A DNA stretch of 52,339 nt from Methylocystis sp. (lineage in GTDB: Bacteria > Pseudomonadota > Alphaproteobacteria > Rhizobiales > Beijerinckiaceae). The DNA lies in assembly GCA_020252485.1 (NCBI GenBank), contig JADCCX010000108.1:1-52339 (forward strand), read 5' to 3'. Of this stretch, positions 16,052 through 24,899 are shown piece by piece. Under the pieces are notes generated by a model. The model ran no database searches. It was given only the letters and a program-made list of their open reading frames with translations, and was not told where the DNA came from. A program made the position numbers and the translations under genes. Position 1 is the stretch's first letter. Every line of letters starts with the position of its first letter.

Positions 16052-16677
16052 TCGAGCTCTGGTCCGTCCCGACCGCGAACGGTCAGAAGGTCCACATCGC
16101 CCTGGAAGAGGCAGGCCTGCCCTACCGCGCGACCATGGTCGACCTGACCAAGGGCGAGCACCGGACGCCGGAGTTCCTGGCGCTGAACCCCTTCGGCAAG
16201 ACCCCGGTAATGCGCGATCCGGACGGACCGGGCGGACGGCCTCTCGTGCTGGCCGAGACCCTGGCCATCGCTTGGTACGCGGCCGAGAAAGGCGCGAACG
16301 GCCTAACTTCCGACGACCCCGCGATCCGCGCCGAGCAGATGATGTGGGCCTCCGCCATCTCCTCCTCCGTCGCCATGCCTTTCGCCATGCAGTTCTTCGC
16401 CACGCAACTGGCGCCGACGCCCGACCCCTGGCTGATTGAGACGATGACCGGCGGGGCGCGCAGGTCGCTGGATGTGTTTGAGGCGCGGCTGGCGGATCGG
16501 GCCTGGGTCTGCGGCGAGGCGATTAGCGTGGTGGACTGCCTACTGTTCCCGGTCGTCGCGACCTCGGCCAAGCGGCTGGAGGGGTGGCTGGACGCCTACC
16601 CGTCGCTCAGGCGTTGGCATGACGATACGGCCAGTCGCCCAGCCGTCCAAAGAGGCATGGCGGTCGGGACGGCTTGA
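16048..16677 (+). CDS. Glutathione S-transferase family protein
   Basis: A 209-residue GST. The N-terminal thioredoxin-like domain reads IELWSVPTANGQKVHIALEE, with LNPFGKTPVMRDP (cis-Pro) and LAETLAIAWY for glutathione binding. The C-terminal helical domain has SVVDCLLFPVV. The closest type by eye is the Nu/YghU-YfcG group with the TxNG motif. It could act as disulfide reductase, isomerase (maleylacetoacetate/maleylpyruvate type) or conjugating enzyme. A cis-trans isomerase role for a maleate-like intermediate is attractive in this context but unproven. ATGA overlap with the deacetylase gene. Confidence 0.85.
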   Translation: MIELWSVPTANGQKVHIALEEAGLPYRATMVDLTKGEHRTPEFLALNPFGKTPVMRDPDGPGGRPLVLAETLAIAWYAAEKGANGLTSDDPAIRAEQMMWASAISSSVAMPFAMQFFATQLAPTPDPWLIETMTGGARRSLDVFEARLADRAWVCGEAISVVDCLLFPVVATSAKRLEGWLDAYPSLRRWHDDTASRPAVQRGMAVGTA

Positions 16678-16698
16678 CCTCGGCGGCTCGCTCCGACT

Positions 16699-16714
16699 AA
16701 ATGTCCGGACATTT
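16699..16714. promoter_or_regulatory. Operator B, site 1
   Basis: AAATGTCC-GGACATTT, a perfect 16-bp palindrome, 13 nt before the ATG of the CitE-like gene. It differs from operator A in centre and length. The only other copy in the window lies between the two divergent halves of the same cassette (23548-23563). Confidence 0.75.
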
Positions 16715-16727
16715 GATCCGAGGCGTC

Positions 16728-17516
16728 ATGGCCTATCGCTCGCTCCTATTCGTGCCTGGTTCCCGGCCCGACCGCTTTGACAAGGCGGCCGGAGCGGGGG
16801 CCGATGCCGTCTGTATCGACCTGGAGGACGCTGTGCCGCCGGACGGCAAGGACGCGGCGCGAGGGGCGGCGATCACGGCGCTGGACGGACGGTTCGGACT
16901 GCGGGTCAACGCGGTCGGGACGGCCGACAGCGAGGGCGACCTCGCCGCGCTGAACGGGGCCAAGCCGGTCTTCGTCATGATTCCCAAGGCAGCCTCGGCC
17001 GCTGACGTCAACGCCGTCCGCGCCGCCTGCGACGCCCCCCTCTGGCCCATCGTCGAGAGCGCCGAGGGCCTCTATGCCGCCTGGGACATCGCCGCCGCGC
17101 CGGGGGTGAAGGGCGTCCTGTTCGGCGGGGCCGACTATGCCGCCGACCTCGGTTGCACCATGGCGTGGGAGCCGTTGTTTCATGCCCGGGGGGTGCTGAC
17201 CGCAGCCTGCGCGCGGGCTGGCGTCGAACTGCTCGATGTGCCGCACCTCGACATCGCCGATGAGGCCGACCTGATCGCCTCGACCCAGCGCATCAAGGCC
17301 ATGGGCTTCACCGGCCGGGCCTGTATCCATCCCTCCCAGATTGCCCCCGTCCACGCCGTCTTCACTCCGACCGAAGCCGAGATCGCCCGCGCCCGGCGTG
17401 TGCTGGACGCCTTCGAGGCGGCCGGCGGCGGCGCCGCCCTGCTGGACGGCAAGCTGATCGAGAAACCCCTGATCCGCGCCGCGATGCGCACCCTGGAACA
17501 CGTCGGAGACGCCTGA
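16728..17516 (+). CDS. CitE-like acyl-CoA lyase (citramalyl-/malyl-CoA lyase type)
   Basis: A 262-residue HpcH/HpaI-CitE family TIM-barrel: YRSLLFVPGSRPDRF, IDLEDAVPPDGK (Mg-binding Asp/Glu), WPIVESAEG with Glu, LFGGADYAADLG and ACIHPSQI. These residues define the CoA-ester lyases that cleave citramalyl-, malyl- or methylmalyl-CoA to a 2-oxoacid plus acyl-CoA. I chose ATG 16728 rather than 16701 because the earlier ATG lies inside operator B1 and the family starts at this point. With the MaoC and CoA-transferase genes downstream it matches the Ccl/RipC step of itaconate degradation. Confidence 0.85.
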   Translation: MAYRSLLFVPGSRPDRFDKAAGAGADAVCIDLEDAVPPDGKDAARGAAITALDGRFGLRVNAVGTADSEGDLAALNGAKPVFVMIPKAASAADVNAVRAACDAPLWPIVESAEGLYAAWDIAAAPGVKGVLFGGADYAADLGCTMAWEPLFHARGVLTAACARAGVELLDVPHLDIADEADLIASTQRIKAMGFTGRACIHPSQIAPVHAVFTPTEAEIARARRVLDAFEAAGGGAALLDGKLIEKPLIRAAMRTLEHVGDA

Positions 17517-18038
17517 ATGGTGCAGCAATTCAAGGAAGTTGGCCCGCAACGCTACCGCGAGACCTTCGGCCGCTACTTCGAGGACTTCATCGTCGGCGAT
17601 GTCTATGAGCACCGCCCCGGCAAGACGGTGACGGAGTACGACAACCACCTGTTCACGCTGATGACGATGAACACTCACCCGTTGCATTTCGACGCCGAGT
17701 TCGCCAAGGCCTCGGAGTTCAAGCGCAACATCGTGGTCAGCCCCTACACCCTGGCCCTGCTGATCGGCATGAGCGTGACCGACTGCTCCCAGAAGGCCAT
17801 CGCCAACCTGGGCATGGACGAGGTCAAGTTCACCGCCCCCGTCTTCGCCGGCGACACGATCTATGGCGAGAGCGAGGTTCTGGCGAAGCGCGAGAGCCAG
17901 TCGCGACCCGGACAGGGTATCGTCACCATCCGCACCATCGGCCTGAACCAGGACGGGGTTCAGGTCTGTACCTTCGTGCGCAACATGCTGATCCCAGGGC
18001 GCGGCAACGCGGTCGAGGATCGCGTCGGGAACTACTGA
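17517..18038 (+). CDS. MaoC-family acyl-CoA hydratase (itaconyl-/mesaconyl-CoA hydratase-like)
   Basis: A 173-residue hot-dog-fold protein: YFEDFIVGDVYEHRPGKTV, then EYDNHLFTLMTMNTHPLHFD with the Asp/His hydratase pair, then FTAPVFAGDTIYGESEV. This arrangement is seen in itaconyl-CoA hydratase (Ich/RipB) and mesaconyl-CoA hydratases, which add water to methyl-branched unsaturated CoA esters. ATG immediately follows the TGA of the CitE-like gene, and the acyl-CoA dehydrogenase starts 1 nt after its stop, so the three form one operon. Confidence 0.85.
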   Translation: MVQQFKEVGPQRYRETFGRYFEDFIVGDVYEHRPGKTVTEYDNHLFTLMTMNTHPLHFDAEFAKASEFKRNIVVSPYTLALLIGMSVTDCSQKAIANLGMDEVKFTAPVFAGDTIYGESEVLAKRESQSRPGQGIVTIRTIGLNQDGVQVCTFVRNMLIPGRGNAVEDRVGNY

Positions 18039-18039
18039 C

Positions 18040-19233
18040 ATGAATGTTCACTCGCCCATCCTCTCCGATGCCGACGAGCGCGCCATCCTGGACGCCATCG
18101 ACAAGTGGATCGAACAGAAGGTCCGACCCGTCGCCATGGAGCTGGAGCACGGCGACATCTGGCCCGCCGATCTGGTCGACGACATGGCCGAGCTCGGCCT
18201 GTTCGGGGCCATCATCGATCCGGAGTACGGCGGACTGGGCCTGTCGGCGACGACCTATTCGCGCATCGTCATGCGCATCGCCGAGGAGTGGATGAGCCTG
18301 ACGGGCATCTTCAACTCCCACCTGATGATGGCGACTGTCGTCCAGCGCTTCGGCACGCAGAAGCAAAAGGACTACTGGCTGCCGAAGTTCGTCACCGGCG
18401 AGATGCGCGGCGGCCTGGGCCTGACCGAGCCAGACGCCGGCACCGACCTTCAGGCCATCCGCACGGTCGCGACGCGGGACGGCTCCGACTATGTCGTGAC
18501 AGGGACCAAGACCTGGATCTCCAACGCCATCATGGGCCACTGTTGCGCCCTTCTGGTGAAGACGGACCGGGAGGCTCAGCCGCGCCACAAGGGCATGTCG
18601 ATGCTGATCGTCTCCAAGATCGACCCGGAGACCAAGGCCCCCCTGCCGGGCATCTCCAACGGCAAGAAGCTGGAGAAGCTGGGCTACAAGGGCATCGATT
18701 CCGGCGAGTTCATCTTCGACGGCTACCGCTGCGACGCCGAGCTCAGCCTGGTCGGCGGCGAGGAGGGCAAGGGCTTCCTGATGGCGACAGGCGGTCTCGA
18801 GATCGGCCGCGTCAACATCGCGGCGCGCTCGGTCGGCATCGCCAAGCGGGCGCTGAGGGAGAGCGTCATCTACGCCCAGACTCGCAAGACCATGGGCAAG
18901 CCCATCGCCGAGCATCAGGCGATTCAGCTCAAGCTGGGCGACATGGCCGCCCGCACCCGCGCGGCCGAGCTTCTGGTCGAGGACGCAGCACGCGCCTTCG
19001 ACGCCGGCGGCCGGATCGACATGGAGGCGGGCATGGCCAAGTATTTCGCCTCCGAGACCGCCGTCGAGGTGGCGACCGAGGCCATGCGCATTCACGGCGG
19101 CTACGGCTACTCCAAGGAGTACGTCATCGAGCGGCTGTACCGCGACGCGCCCCTGATGTGCATCGGCGAGGGCACCAACGAGATGCAGCGCATCATCATC
19201 GCCAAGCAGCTGGTGGCGAGGAACAAGATCTGA
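18040..19233 (+). CDS. Acyl-CoA dehydrogenase
   Basis: A 397-residue flavoprotein of usual family length. Signature parts are GGLGLTEPDAGTDL (FAD/substrate loop), TWISNAIMG, AEHQAIQLKLGDMA, and the C-terminal RIHGGYGYSKEY...GEGTNEMQR in which Glu377 occupies the position of the catalytic base. It oxidises an acyl-CoA to the 2,3-enoyl-CoA, passing electrons to ETF. An acyl-CoA dehydrogenase also accompanies the itaconate genes of Pseudomonas aeruginosa, so this may handle a saturated branched dicarboxylyl-CoA such as a methylsuccinyl-CoA. That substrate is inference. Confidence 0.9.
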   Translation: MNVHSPILSDADERAILDAIDKWIEQKVRPVAMELEHGDIWPADLVDDMAELGLFGAIIDPEYGGLGLSATTYSRIVMRIAEEWMSLTGIFNSHLMMATVVQRFGTQKQKDYWLPKFVTGEMRGGLGLTEPDAGTDLQAIRTVATRDGSDYVVTGTKTWISNAIMGHCCALLVKTDREAQPRHKGMSMLIVSKIDPETKAPLPGISNGKKLEKLGYKGIDSGEFIFDGYRCDAELSLVGGEEGKGFLMATGGLEIGRVNIAARSVGIAKRALRESVIYAQTRKTMGKPIAEHQAIQLKLGDMAARTRAAELLVEDAARAFDAGGRIDMEAGMAKYFASETAVEVATEAMRIHGGYGYSKEYVIERLYRDAPLMCIGEGTNEMQRIIIAKQLVARNKI

Positions 19234-20372
19234 TGCGCCCGCTGGAAGGCGTCCGCGTCCTCGCGGTCGAGCAGTACGGGGCCGGCCCCTACGGCACCAT
19301 GCTGATGGCCGAACTGGGCGCCGAGGTCATCAAGATCGAAGCGCCCTCGATGGGCGGGGACGTCAGCCGTCAGACCGGCCCCTATTTCTTGGGCGAGGGC
19401 GACAGCCAGTTCTTCCAGACCTTCTCCCGCTCGAAATCCTCTGTCGCGCTGGAGATCAAGACGCCGGAGGGACGCGCGGAGTTCGAGCGGCTGGTCCAGT
19501 CGGCCGATGCAGTGGTCAACAACCTGCGCGGCGACCAGCCCGCCAAGATGCGGATCGACTATCCGGCGCTCGAGGCCATCAAGCCGTCGATCGTCTGCGC
19601 CCACCTTTCGGCCTATGGTCGGAAGAACAGCCGCGAGGCTTGGCCCGGCTACGACTATCTCATGCAGGCCGAGGCCGGCTTTATGAGCCTGACCGGAGAG
19701 CCGGACGCACCGCCGACCCGGTTCGGCCTGTCGATGGTCGACTTCATGACCGGGACGATGTGGGCCATGGCCACGGTCAGCGCGATCCTGAAGGCCCGCG
19801 AGACCGGCGTCGGCTGTGACGTGGACGTCAGCCTGTTCGATGTGGCGCTCCATCAGCTCAGCTATCCGGCCGTCTGGGCCATGAACCAGGGGCATGACGT
19901 CGGCCGCCTGCCGCGCGGCGCCCACCCCTCGATCGCGCCGTCCCAGCTGGTGAAGACCCTGGACGGCTGGGGCCTGCTGATGTGCCAGACGCCCAAGTTC
20001 TGGGACCGCTTCTGCGAACTGGCCGGGGCGGCGCATTTGAAGGCCGATCCGCGCTTCGCCGACATTCCCTCCCGCTGGGCCGACCTCGCCGCGCTCAGCG
20101 AGGCGGTGGATGCCGTCACCTCGACCCGCACGACGGACGGCTGGCTGGCTCTCCTCGGTGGAGAAGTCCCCTTCGCGCCGGTCCGCAATGTGGCCGAGGC
20201 CCTCGCTAACGCCTTCGTGGCCGAGGTCGGCATGCGCGACGTGGTCGATCACCCCGACCGCGATGGCGGCCTGCACATGCTGGCCAGCCCGGTGAAGATC
20301 GATGGCGAACGCGCTCCCGGCGTTCGCGCGCCCAAGCTCGGCGAGCAGACGGCCAAGGTCCTGGGCCGGTGA
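19233..20372 (+). CDS. CaiB/BaiF family III CoA-transferase (copy 1)
   Basis: A 379-residue CoA-transferase. The N-terminus LEGVRVLAVEQYGAGPYGTM, AELGAEVIKIE, and Asp141 in PGYDYLMQAEAG (the Asp that forms the acyl-anhydride intermediate) identify the family. Such enzymes move CoA between carboxylates without ATP. ATG shares its A with the TGA of the acyl-CoA dehydrogenase gene. The itaconate CoA-transferase of Pseudomonas is of this family, so this or the next gene is the natural candidate for the activation step of the cassette. Confidence 0.9.
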   Translation: MRPLEGVRVLAVEQYGAGPYGTMLMAELGAEVIKIEAPSMGGDVSRQTGPYFLGEGDSQFFQTFSRSKSSVALEIKTPEGRAEFERLVQSADAVVNNLRGDQPAKMRIDYPALEAIKPSIVCAHLSAYGRKNSREAWPGYDYLMQAEAGFMSLTGEPDAPPTRFGLSMVDFMTGTMWAMATVSAILKARETGVGCDVDVSLFDVALHQLSYPAVWAMNQGHDVGRLPRGAHPSIAPSQLVKTLDGWGLLMCQTPKFWDRFCELAGAAHLKADPRFADIPSRWADLAALSEAVDAVTSTRTTDGWLALLGGEVPFAPVRNVAEALANAFVAEVGMRDVVDHPDRDGGLHMLASPVKIDGERAPGVRAPKLGEQTAKVLGR

Positions 20373-21496
20373 AACTGGAAGGCGTCAAGGTCCTCGACCT
20401 CAGCCTCTTCCTCCCGGGGCCGATGCTGACTCTGATGATGGCCGACCACGGCGCCGAGGTGATCAAGGTTGAACCGGCGGGGGAGGGGGAGCCGACCCGC
20501 CACGTCGGCTATCGCAAGAACGGCGAAAGCGTCTGGTTCAGGAACACCCATCGCGGCAAGCGCTCCATCCAGCTGAACCTCAAGGACCCGGCGGACTACG
20601 CGGTCTTCATGGCGCTCGCTGCCCAAGCCGACGTGGTGGTCGAGGCGTTCCGTCCCGGCGTGGCCAGGCGGCTGGGCGTTGACTACGACTCCGTGCGGGC
20701 GGTCAATCCGGGCGTGGTCTACTGCGCCATCTCGGCCTTCGGGCAGGACGGTCCCAATCGCGACCGCCCCGCCCATGACGTGGCGGTCCAGGCGCTGGTC
20801 GGCGTCGTCTCGCTGAACGAGGGTCAGGACGGCCTGCCCGCCATGCCCGCCATGCCGGTCGCGGATGCGCTTGCGTCGCTGACGGCGCTTTCGGGCGTGC
20901 TGATGGCGCTGTTGCGCAAGCGAGAGACCGGGCAGGGCGATTATCTGGATGTGGCCATGTTCGACAGCGTCCTGGCCTGGACCCCCAACGTCACGGGAAG
21001 GGTCTTCGCGACCGGCGAGGCCCATGTCGTCAAGGATGAGCGCTCCTGGGGCGGCAACGCCATGTACGGGCTCTATCGCACCGCCGACGACCGCTGGCTG
21101 GCCCTGGGCGGGGCGGAAGTGAAGTTCGCCCGCAACCTGCTGAGGCCGCTGGGGCGCGAGGACCTGATCCACTACGCCGAACTGCCGCCGGGCCGGGGGC
21201 AGGAGCCGCTGCGGGCCTTCCTGCGCGAGGCGTTCGGGGAGCGGACCCTGGCCGAATGGGAGATCTGGCTCGCCGACAAGGATGTGTGCTGGGCTCCGGT
21301 CCGGACGCTTAAGGCCGCCTTCGAAGACCCGGCGCTGGAGGCGCGTGGCATGCTGGCGCGAGATACGAACGGCAACGAGATCGTAGGCACGCCCATCCGC
21401 TTCCGTGAGGAGCCCGCGGTGATCGACCCGAAGGTTCCGGGGCTGGATGAGCATGGACGCGACATCAGGACGCGCCTGAAATCCTCCCCCGAGTAG
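20369..21496 (+). CDS. CaiB/BaiF family III CoA-transferase (copy 2)
   Basis: A 375-residue paralogue of the preceding gene: LEGVKVLDLSLFLPGPMLTL, ADHGAEVIKVEP, and catalytic Asp137 in RPAHDVAVQAL. GTG 20369 overlaps the previous TGA (GTGA). It is only distantly similar to copy 1, so the two are unlikely to be a recent duplication. They may form a hetero-oligomer or serve two acids. It ends the plus-strand operon at a strong hairpin that separates it from the convergent GntR gene. Confidence 0.9.
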   Translation: MKLEGVKVLDLSLFLPGPMLTLMMADHGAEVIKVEPAGEGEPTRHVGYRKNGESVWFRNTHRGKRSIQLNLKDPADYAVFMALAAQADVVVEAFRPGVARRLGVDYDSVRAVNPGVVYCAISAFGQDGPNRDRPAHDVAVQALVGVVSLNEGQDGLPAMPAMPVADALASLTALSGVLMALLRKRETGQGDYLDVAMFDSVLAWTPNVTGRVFATGEAHVVKDERSWGGNAMYGLYRTADDRWLALGGAEVKFARNLLRPLGREDLIHYAELPPGRGQEPLRAFLREAFGERTLAEWEIWLADKDVCWAPVRTLKAAFEDPALEARGMLARDTNGNEIVGTPIRFREEPAVIDPKVPGLDEHGRDIRTRLKSSPE

Positions 21497-21517
21497 CGCA
21501 GCGGAACGGGGGAGGAT
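21481..21517. terminator. Strong hairpin across the end of CoA-transferase 2
   Basis: ATCCTCCCCCG (21481-21491) and CGGGGGAGGAT (21507-21517) form a perfect 11-bp stem around a 15-nt loop that contains the TAG stop and GCGCAGCGGA. It is between convergent operons. The GCGCAGCGGA core recurs in the element at 28989-29001, so it is probably a REP-like hairpin acting as a bidirectional transcript end. Confidence 0.55.
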
Positions 21518-21521
21518 GGTT

Positions 21522-22235
21522 CTACCCCTCCCGCCGGTATGTCATTGCATAGACGAACCGACCGCCGGGATGCACCGAGTCCGACGCCAGGATCAGCGCA
21601 CCGTCATCTCCATGGTACCGTCGCAGTGTGCGCAAGGCCGCCCCACCCGGCTCGGCCTTCAGCGCCTTTGCATCCGCTGCCGACAGCAGCTCGGCGGTGA
21701 TCTCCTGATCGATCCGTCCCGCCGCCACGCCGAACCGCTCGTCCAGGAGAGCATGGACGCTGCGCCCCTCGCCGAGTTCCCCCGCCACGCCGGTGAACGG
21801 CTGCGGGACATAGATGCGCGACAGGGCCAGCGGCAGAGCCTCCGCGATGCGCAGCCCGTCGATGACCAGCCAGACCTGCTCGACATCACCGCCGATGCGC
21901 GCGCCCTCGTCCGGCCTCAGCCGACGCTCCTTCTGCGCCAGCACCTTCAGCCTGGCGGTCTGGGCGTACTGCATCAGGTCCTCGACCCCGCCCAGCGGCT
22001 GGACATAGGCTGAGGGACTGGCGGCTGCGATCACCGTCGTGCCTGCCCCGCGCCGCCGCGCGATCAGCCCGGCCTCGGTCAGCAGCCGGATGGCATCGCG
22101 AGCGGTGTGGCGCGACACTCCGTGCGTCTGGGCCAGTTCCAGTTCGGGCGGCAACTGAGACCCGACGGCATAGTCCCCGCGCGCGATGGCGGCGCGCAGG
22201 GTCTCGGCGAGCTGGCGATAGCGGGGCGCGGCCAT
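21522..22235 (-). CDS. GntR-family regulator with UTRA domain (candidate operator-B regulator)
   Basis: A 237-residue HutC-subfamily protein. Winged HTH in residues ~1-68 (YRQLAETLRAAIARGDYAVG, then SRHTARDAIRLL and RRRGAGTTV); UTRA effector-binding domain in ~80-235 (LPLALSRIYVP; ASDSVHPGGRFVYAMTYRRE). It lies 8 nt after the CoA-transferase gene, whose promoter region contains operator B2, so it would be autoregulated if it binds operator B. Effector is presumably an acid or CoA ester of the cassette; not readable. Confidence 0.85.
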   Translation of the reverse strand: MAAPRYRQLAETLRAAIARGDYAVGSQLPPELELAQTHGVSRHTARDAIRLLTEAGLIARRRGAGTTVIAAASPSAYVQPLGGVEDLMQYAQTARLKVLAQKERRLRPDEGARIGGDVEQVWLVIDGLRIAEALPLALSRIYVPQPFTGVAGELGEGRSVHALLDERFGVAAGRIDQEITAELLSAADAKALKAEPGGAALRTLRRYHGDDGALILASDSVHPGGRFVYAMTYRREG

Positions 22236-22243
22236 GGTTCTCC

Positions 22244-23494
22244 CTACATCGCCCGACGCATCGCCGACCAGCCGTCGGCCAATGCATCACGGTGTGCGGG
22301 CGAGGCGACAGCGATCAGGGCCTGCGCGCGCGCCTCGATCGAAAGGCCACGCAGATCGGCGACGCCGTGCTCGGTCACGACCACGACCGGATCTCCGCGC
22401 CCGATGCTTGGCGGGCAGGACAACCGCGGTACGATCCGGCTGAGCGCATCCCCCTTCGCCGAAGCGGGCAGGGCGACGACGGGCACGCCGCCTGCGGACG
22501 CCCACGCCCCACGCAGGAAGTCGATCAGCCCGCCCGCGCCGGATACTTGCCGCCCGTCCATCCACTCCGCGTTCACCTGGCCGAACAAGTCGACCTCGAT
22601 GGCCGAGTTCACGGCGACGAACTGCGCAACGGCGGCGAGCGTCGAGATCGCGTGGGTGTCTCCCACCGGCCGGAACCGCACGCGCGCATCGTCGGCGACG
22701 CGGGCATAGAGGTCGGCGGAACCAAGCGCGACCCCCGTCGTCACCCCGTCCACGGCGTCGCGATCCAGCAGCGCGATCAGCGGCTCGGTCACCATGCCCG
22801 AGTGGATCCACAGGCCCCGGCGGTCGGCCAGCGCGGCAAGCGTCGCCACTCCGATCTTGCCGAGGCCGGTTTGAACGGTCGCGCCGTCCGGGACCAAGGC
22901 GGCGACTCGCACGGCGATGGCGGCGCTGACCGGATCGATCGCGCCTGCATCATAGCCGGGCAGGGGCGTGTCGATCTCGACCACAACGTCAAAGGCGGCC
23001 AAGGGCACGGACGGACCATTGCTCACAGCGGGCATCCCGGCGTGGATCAGGCCGATCCGGAGCCGGGTCCGGTCGAACACTGCCGGGCTGAAGTCGGCCG
23101 CGACACCGAGACTGCATCGGCCGTCGGCGTCCGGTGGAGCAATGGTGAAGACCCCGATGTTGAAGGGGCGCTCTGACAGCCGTCTCCAGGACTGGGTGTA
23201 GGTCAGGGGCGAGAAGGCCAGTTGACCCGCCTCGAAGCTGTCGCGCCATTCGGGGGCCAGGAAGATGGCCTCGGCCCGCGCCTGTGCATGCAGCCCGGCC
23301 CAGTCCGTGCGATTGACCCCGGGAACCCACACGCCTTCGAACGCCAACCCCGCCGCCGCTTCGGGCCGCCGCGCCAGGGCCTCCGCCAGCGCCAGCGGCT
23401 CGCCCGCGCAGCCAGGGATGAAGACGCGGCCGCCGTTCGGCAGCGCCGACTTGAGAGCGTCGATCGCGGCGTCCATCGTCTTGAAAATCGGCAT
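22244..23494 (-). CDS. Acetyl-CoA hydrolase/4-hydroxybutyrate CoA-transferase family protein (RipA-like)
   Basis: A 416-residue two-domain family I CoA-transferase. Seen are the CoA-binding QTGLGKIGVATLAAL (GxGxI/L) motif and the terminal-domain VVVVTEHGVADLRGLS. The segment that carries the catalytic Glu in characterised members (H-T/S-E-M) reads IHSGM here, so the Glu appears to be Gly. Yersinia itaconate CoA-transferase RipA is of this family. ATG 23494 starts PIFKTMDAAIDAL, the usual start region. It is divergent from the PrpD operon across operator B2 and followed by GntR. Confidence 0.8.
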   Translation of the reverse strand: MPIFKTMDAAIDALKSALPNGGRVFIPGCAGEPLALAEALARRPEAAAGLAFEGVWVPGVNRTDWAGLHAQARAEAIFLAPEWRDSFEAGQLAFSPLTYTQSWRRLSERPFNIGVFTIAPPDADGRCSLGVAADFSPAVFDRTRLRIGLIHAGMPAVSNGPSVPLAAFDVVVEIDTPLPGYDAGAIDPVSAAIAVRVAALVPDGATVQTGLGKIGVATLAALADRRGLWIHSGMVTEPLIALLDRDAVDGVTTGVALGSADLYARVADDARVRFRPVGDTHAISTLAAVAQFVAVNSAIEVDLFGQVNAEWMDGRQVSGAGGLIDFLRGAWASAGGVPVVALPASAKGDALSRIVPRLSCPPSIGRGDPVVVVTEHGVADLRGLSIEARAQALIAVASPAHRDALADGWSAMRRAM

Positions 23495-23547
23495 TGGTCG
23501 GGGCGTGCTCTGGCTTGACCGGCGAGGGCCGGGGACGCGATAACAGC

Positions 23548-23563
23548 ATATGTCCGGACATTT
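23548..23563. promoter_or_regulatory. Operator B, site 2
   Basis: ATATGTCC-GGACATTT: 16 bp with one mismatch from the perfect palindrome at 16699. It sits between the divergent CoA-transferase-GntR and PrpD operons and covers the first in-frame ATG of the PrpD gene, so occupancy would block both promoters or initiation. Confidence 0.75.
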
Positions 23564-24899
23564 GTCCTCCATCACCGAACGGCTGGCGGACGTGCTGGCC
23601 CGGCCGGTCTCGGCCGATGACCGGGCGCGGGCGCGGCTTCACCTGCTGGACTGGGTCGGCTGCGCCGTGGCGGGGTCACGAGAGGCGGACGTGGCGCGCG
23701 TGGCGGCCCTGGCCGAAGCGGAAGGCCAGGGCCCCTGCCGCATCGTCGGCCGAGGGCGTGTCGGGCCTCAGGCGGCGGCGCTCGCCAACGGCCCGGCGGG
23801 CGCGATCCTGGAGATGGACGACGTTGATCGCCGCGCCTTGCTGCACCCCGGACCCGTGGTCATGCCCGCCGCCCTCGCGCTGGCCGAGCACCTCGGCGTG
23901 ACCGACGGCGACGCCCTGCTGGATTCGATCGTGTGCGGTTATGAGTCCATGATCCGCATTGGCCGGGCGGCAGGGCCGTCGCACTACCGTTTCTTCCATC
24001 CGACCGGCACCATCGGTGGCTTCGGCGCGGCGGCGGCGGGGGCCAGCTTGATGGGTCTGGACGGCGAACGGACCGCCTGGGCGCTCGGCCTCGCGGGTCA
24101 ACAGGGAGCGGGCCTGTGGCGCGCCCGGCATGAGCTAGGCTCGGTCAAGGCACTGCACGACGGCCGGGCGGCATCGAATGGTGTGGCCTCGGCCTTGCTG
24201 GCGCGCGAGGGCTTTCGCGGACCGCTAAGGGTGCTTGAGGGCGAACAGGGCCTCTTCCCCGCCATGGCCCCAGAGGCCGACCCCGAGGCCGTGCTGACCC
24301 CCGCCGACGGCTGGCGGATCCATGAGGTCAGTTTCAAGCCCCACGCCGCCTGCCGCCACGCCCACCCCGCCATCGACGCGGCGCTTGCCCTCCGGGCCCG
24401 GATTGGCGGACTGCCCGACGCGATCCGGGTCGAGACCTACCGCGACAGCGTTCTCTTCTGCGACAAGCCGCTGCCGACGACCGTGCCCGAGGCCAAGTTC
24501 TCGCTCCAGCACAGCGTGGCGGTCGCCCTCATACACGGCGACGCTGGCCTTGCGCAGTTCGAGCCCGGCACCCTGGCCGATCCAGAGATCGCCGCCCTGC
24601 GCGCCCGCGTGTCCGTCGCTGTCGTCGACGACCTGACCGCCGCCTATCCGGCCCGCTTCGGCGCGCGCCTGATCGCGACGGTGGACGGCGTGGAACGCTG
24701 GATCGAGGCGCTCAACGCCCACGGCGACCCAGAGAACCCCCTGTCGCCCGAAGTCGTGCGCGACAAGGCCCGGGCCCTCATGGCCTGGGGCGGGATGGAT
24801 TCAGACGCGGCAGAGCGCTTGATCGCCGCCGTCGAAGGACTGGGTGTCACGACCACTGTCGCCGCCCTGTCCGCCGCCCTGCCGGGGACCGCCGTATGA
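23550..24899 (+). CDS. MmgE/PrpD family protein (copy 1)
   Basis: A 449-residue member of the family that includes 2-methylcitrate dehydratase, cis-aconitate decarboxylase and iminodisuccinate epimerase. Visible: SITERLADVLARP start, HLLDWVGCAVAGS, EMDDVDRRALLHPG with Asp and His, FFHPTGTIGGFGAAAAGASL, and VSFKPHAACRHAHPAIDAAL (active-site Lys/His region). The family acts on C5-C7 di- and tricarboxylates. ATG 23550 lies in operator B2; an in-frame TTG at 23562 is an alternative. First of four overlapping genes; a PrpD homologue also sits in the Pseudomonas itaconate cluster. Confidence 0.85.
   Translation: MSGHLSSITERLADVLARPVSADDRARARLHLLDWVGCAVAGSREADVARVAALAEAEGQGPCRIVGRGRVGPQAAALANGPAGAILEMDDVDRRALLHPGPVVMPAALALAEHLGVTDGDALLDSIVCGYESMIRIGRAAGPSHYRFFHPTGTIGGFGAAAAGASLMGLDGERTAWALGLAGQQGAGLWRARHELGSVKALHDGRAASNGVASALLAREGFRGPLRVLEGEQGLFPAMAPEADPEAVLTPADGWRIHEVSFKPHAACRHAHPAIDAALALRARIGGLPDAIRVETYRDSVLFCDKPLPTTVPEAKFSLQHSVAVALIHGDAGLAQFEPGTLADPEIAALRARVSVAVVDDLTAAYPARFGARLIATVDGVERWIEALNAHGDPENPLSPEVVRDKARALMAWGGMDSDAAERLIAAVEGLGVTTTVAALSAALPGTAV

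Noticed and set aside
16746-18041. 431-codon minus-strand open frame
   Set aside because: Antisense to CitE and MaoC genes; long shadows are expected at this GC content and no motif is present.
18105-19232. Long plus-strand frame entering CaiB copy 1 from inside the acyl-CoA dehydrogenase gene (a 755-residue fusion)
   Set aside because: The upstream part is the +1 shadow of the dehydrogenase; the real CaiB start is ATG 19233, overlapping the dehydrogenase stop.
20249-21454. 401-codon minus-strand open frame
   Set aside because: Antisense to CaiB copy 2 with no recognisable domain.
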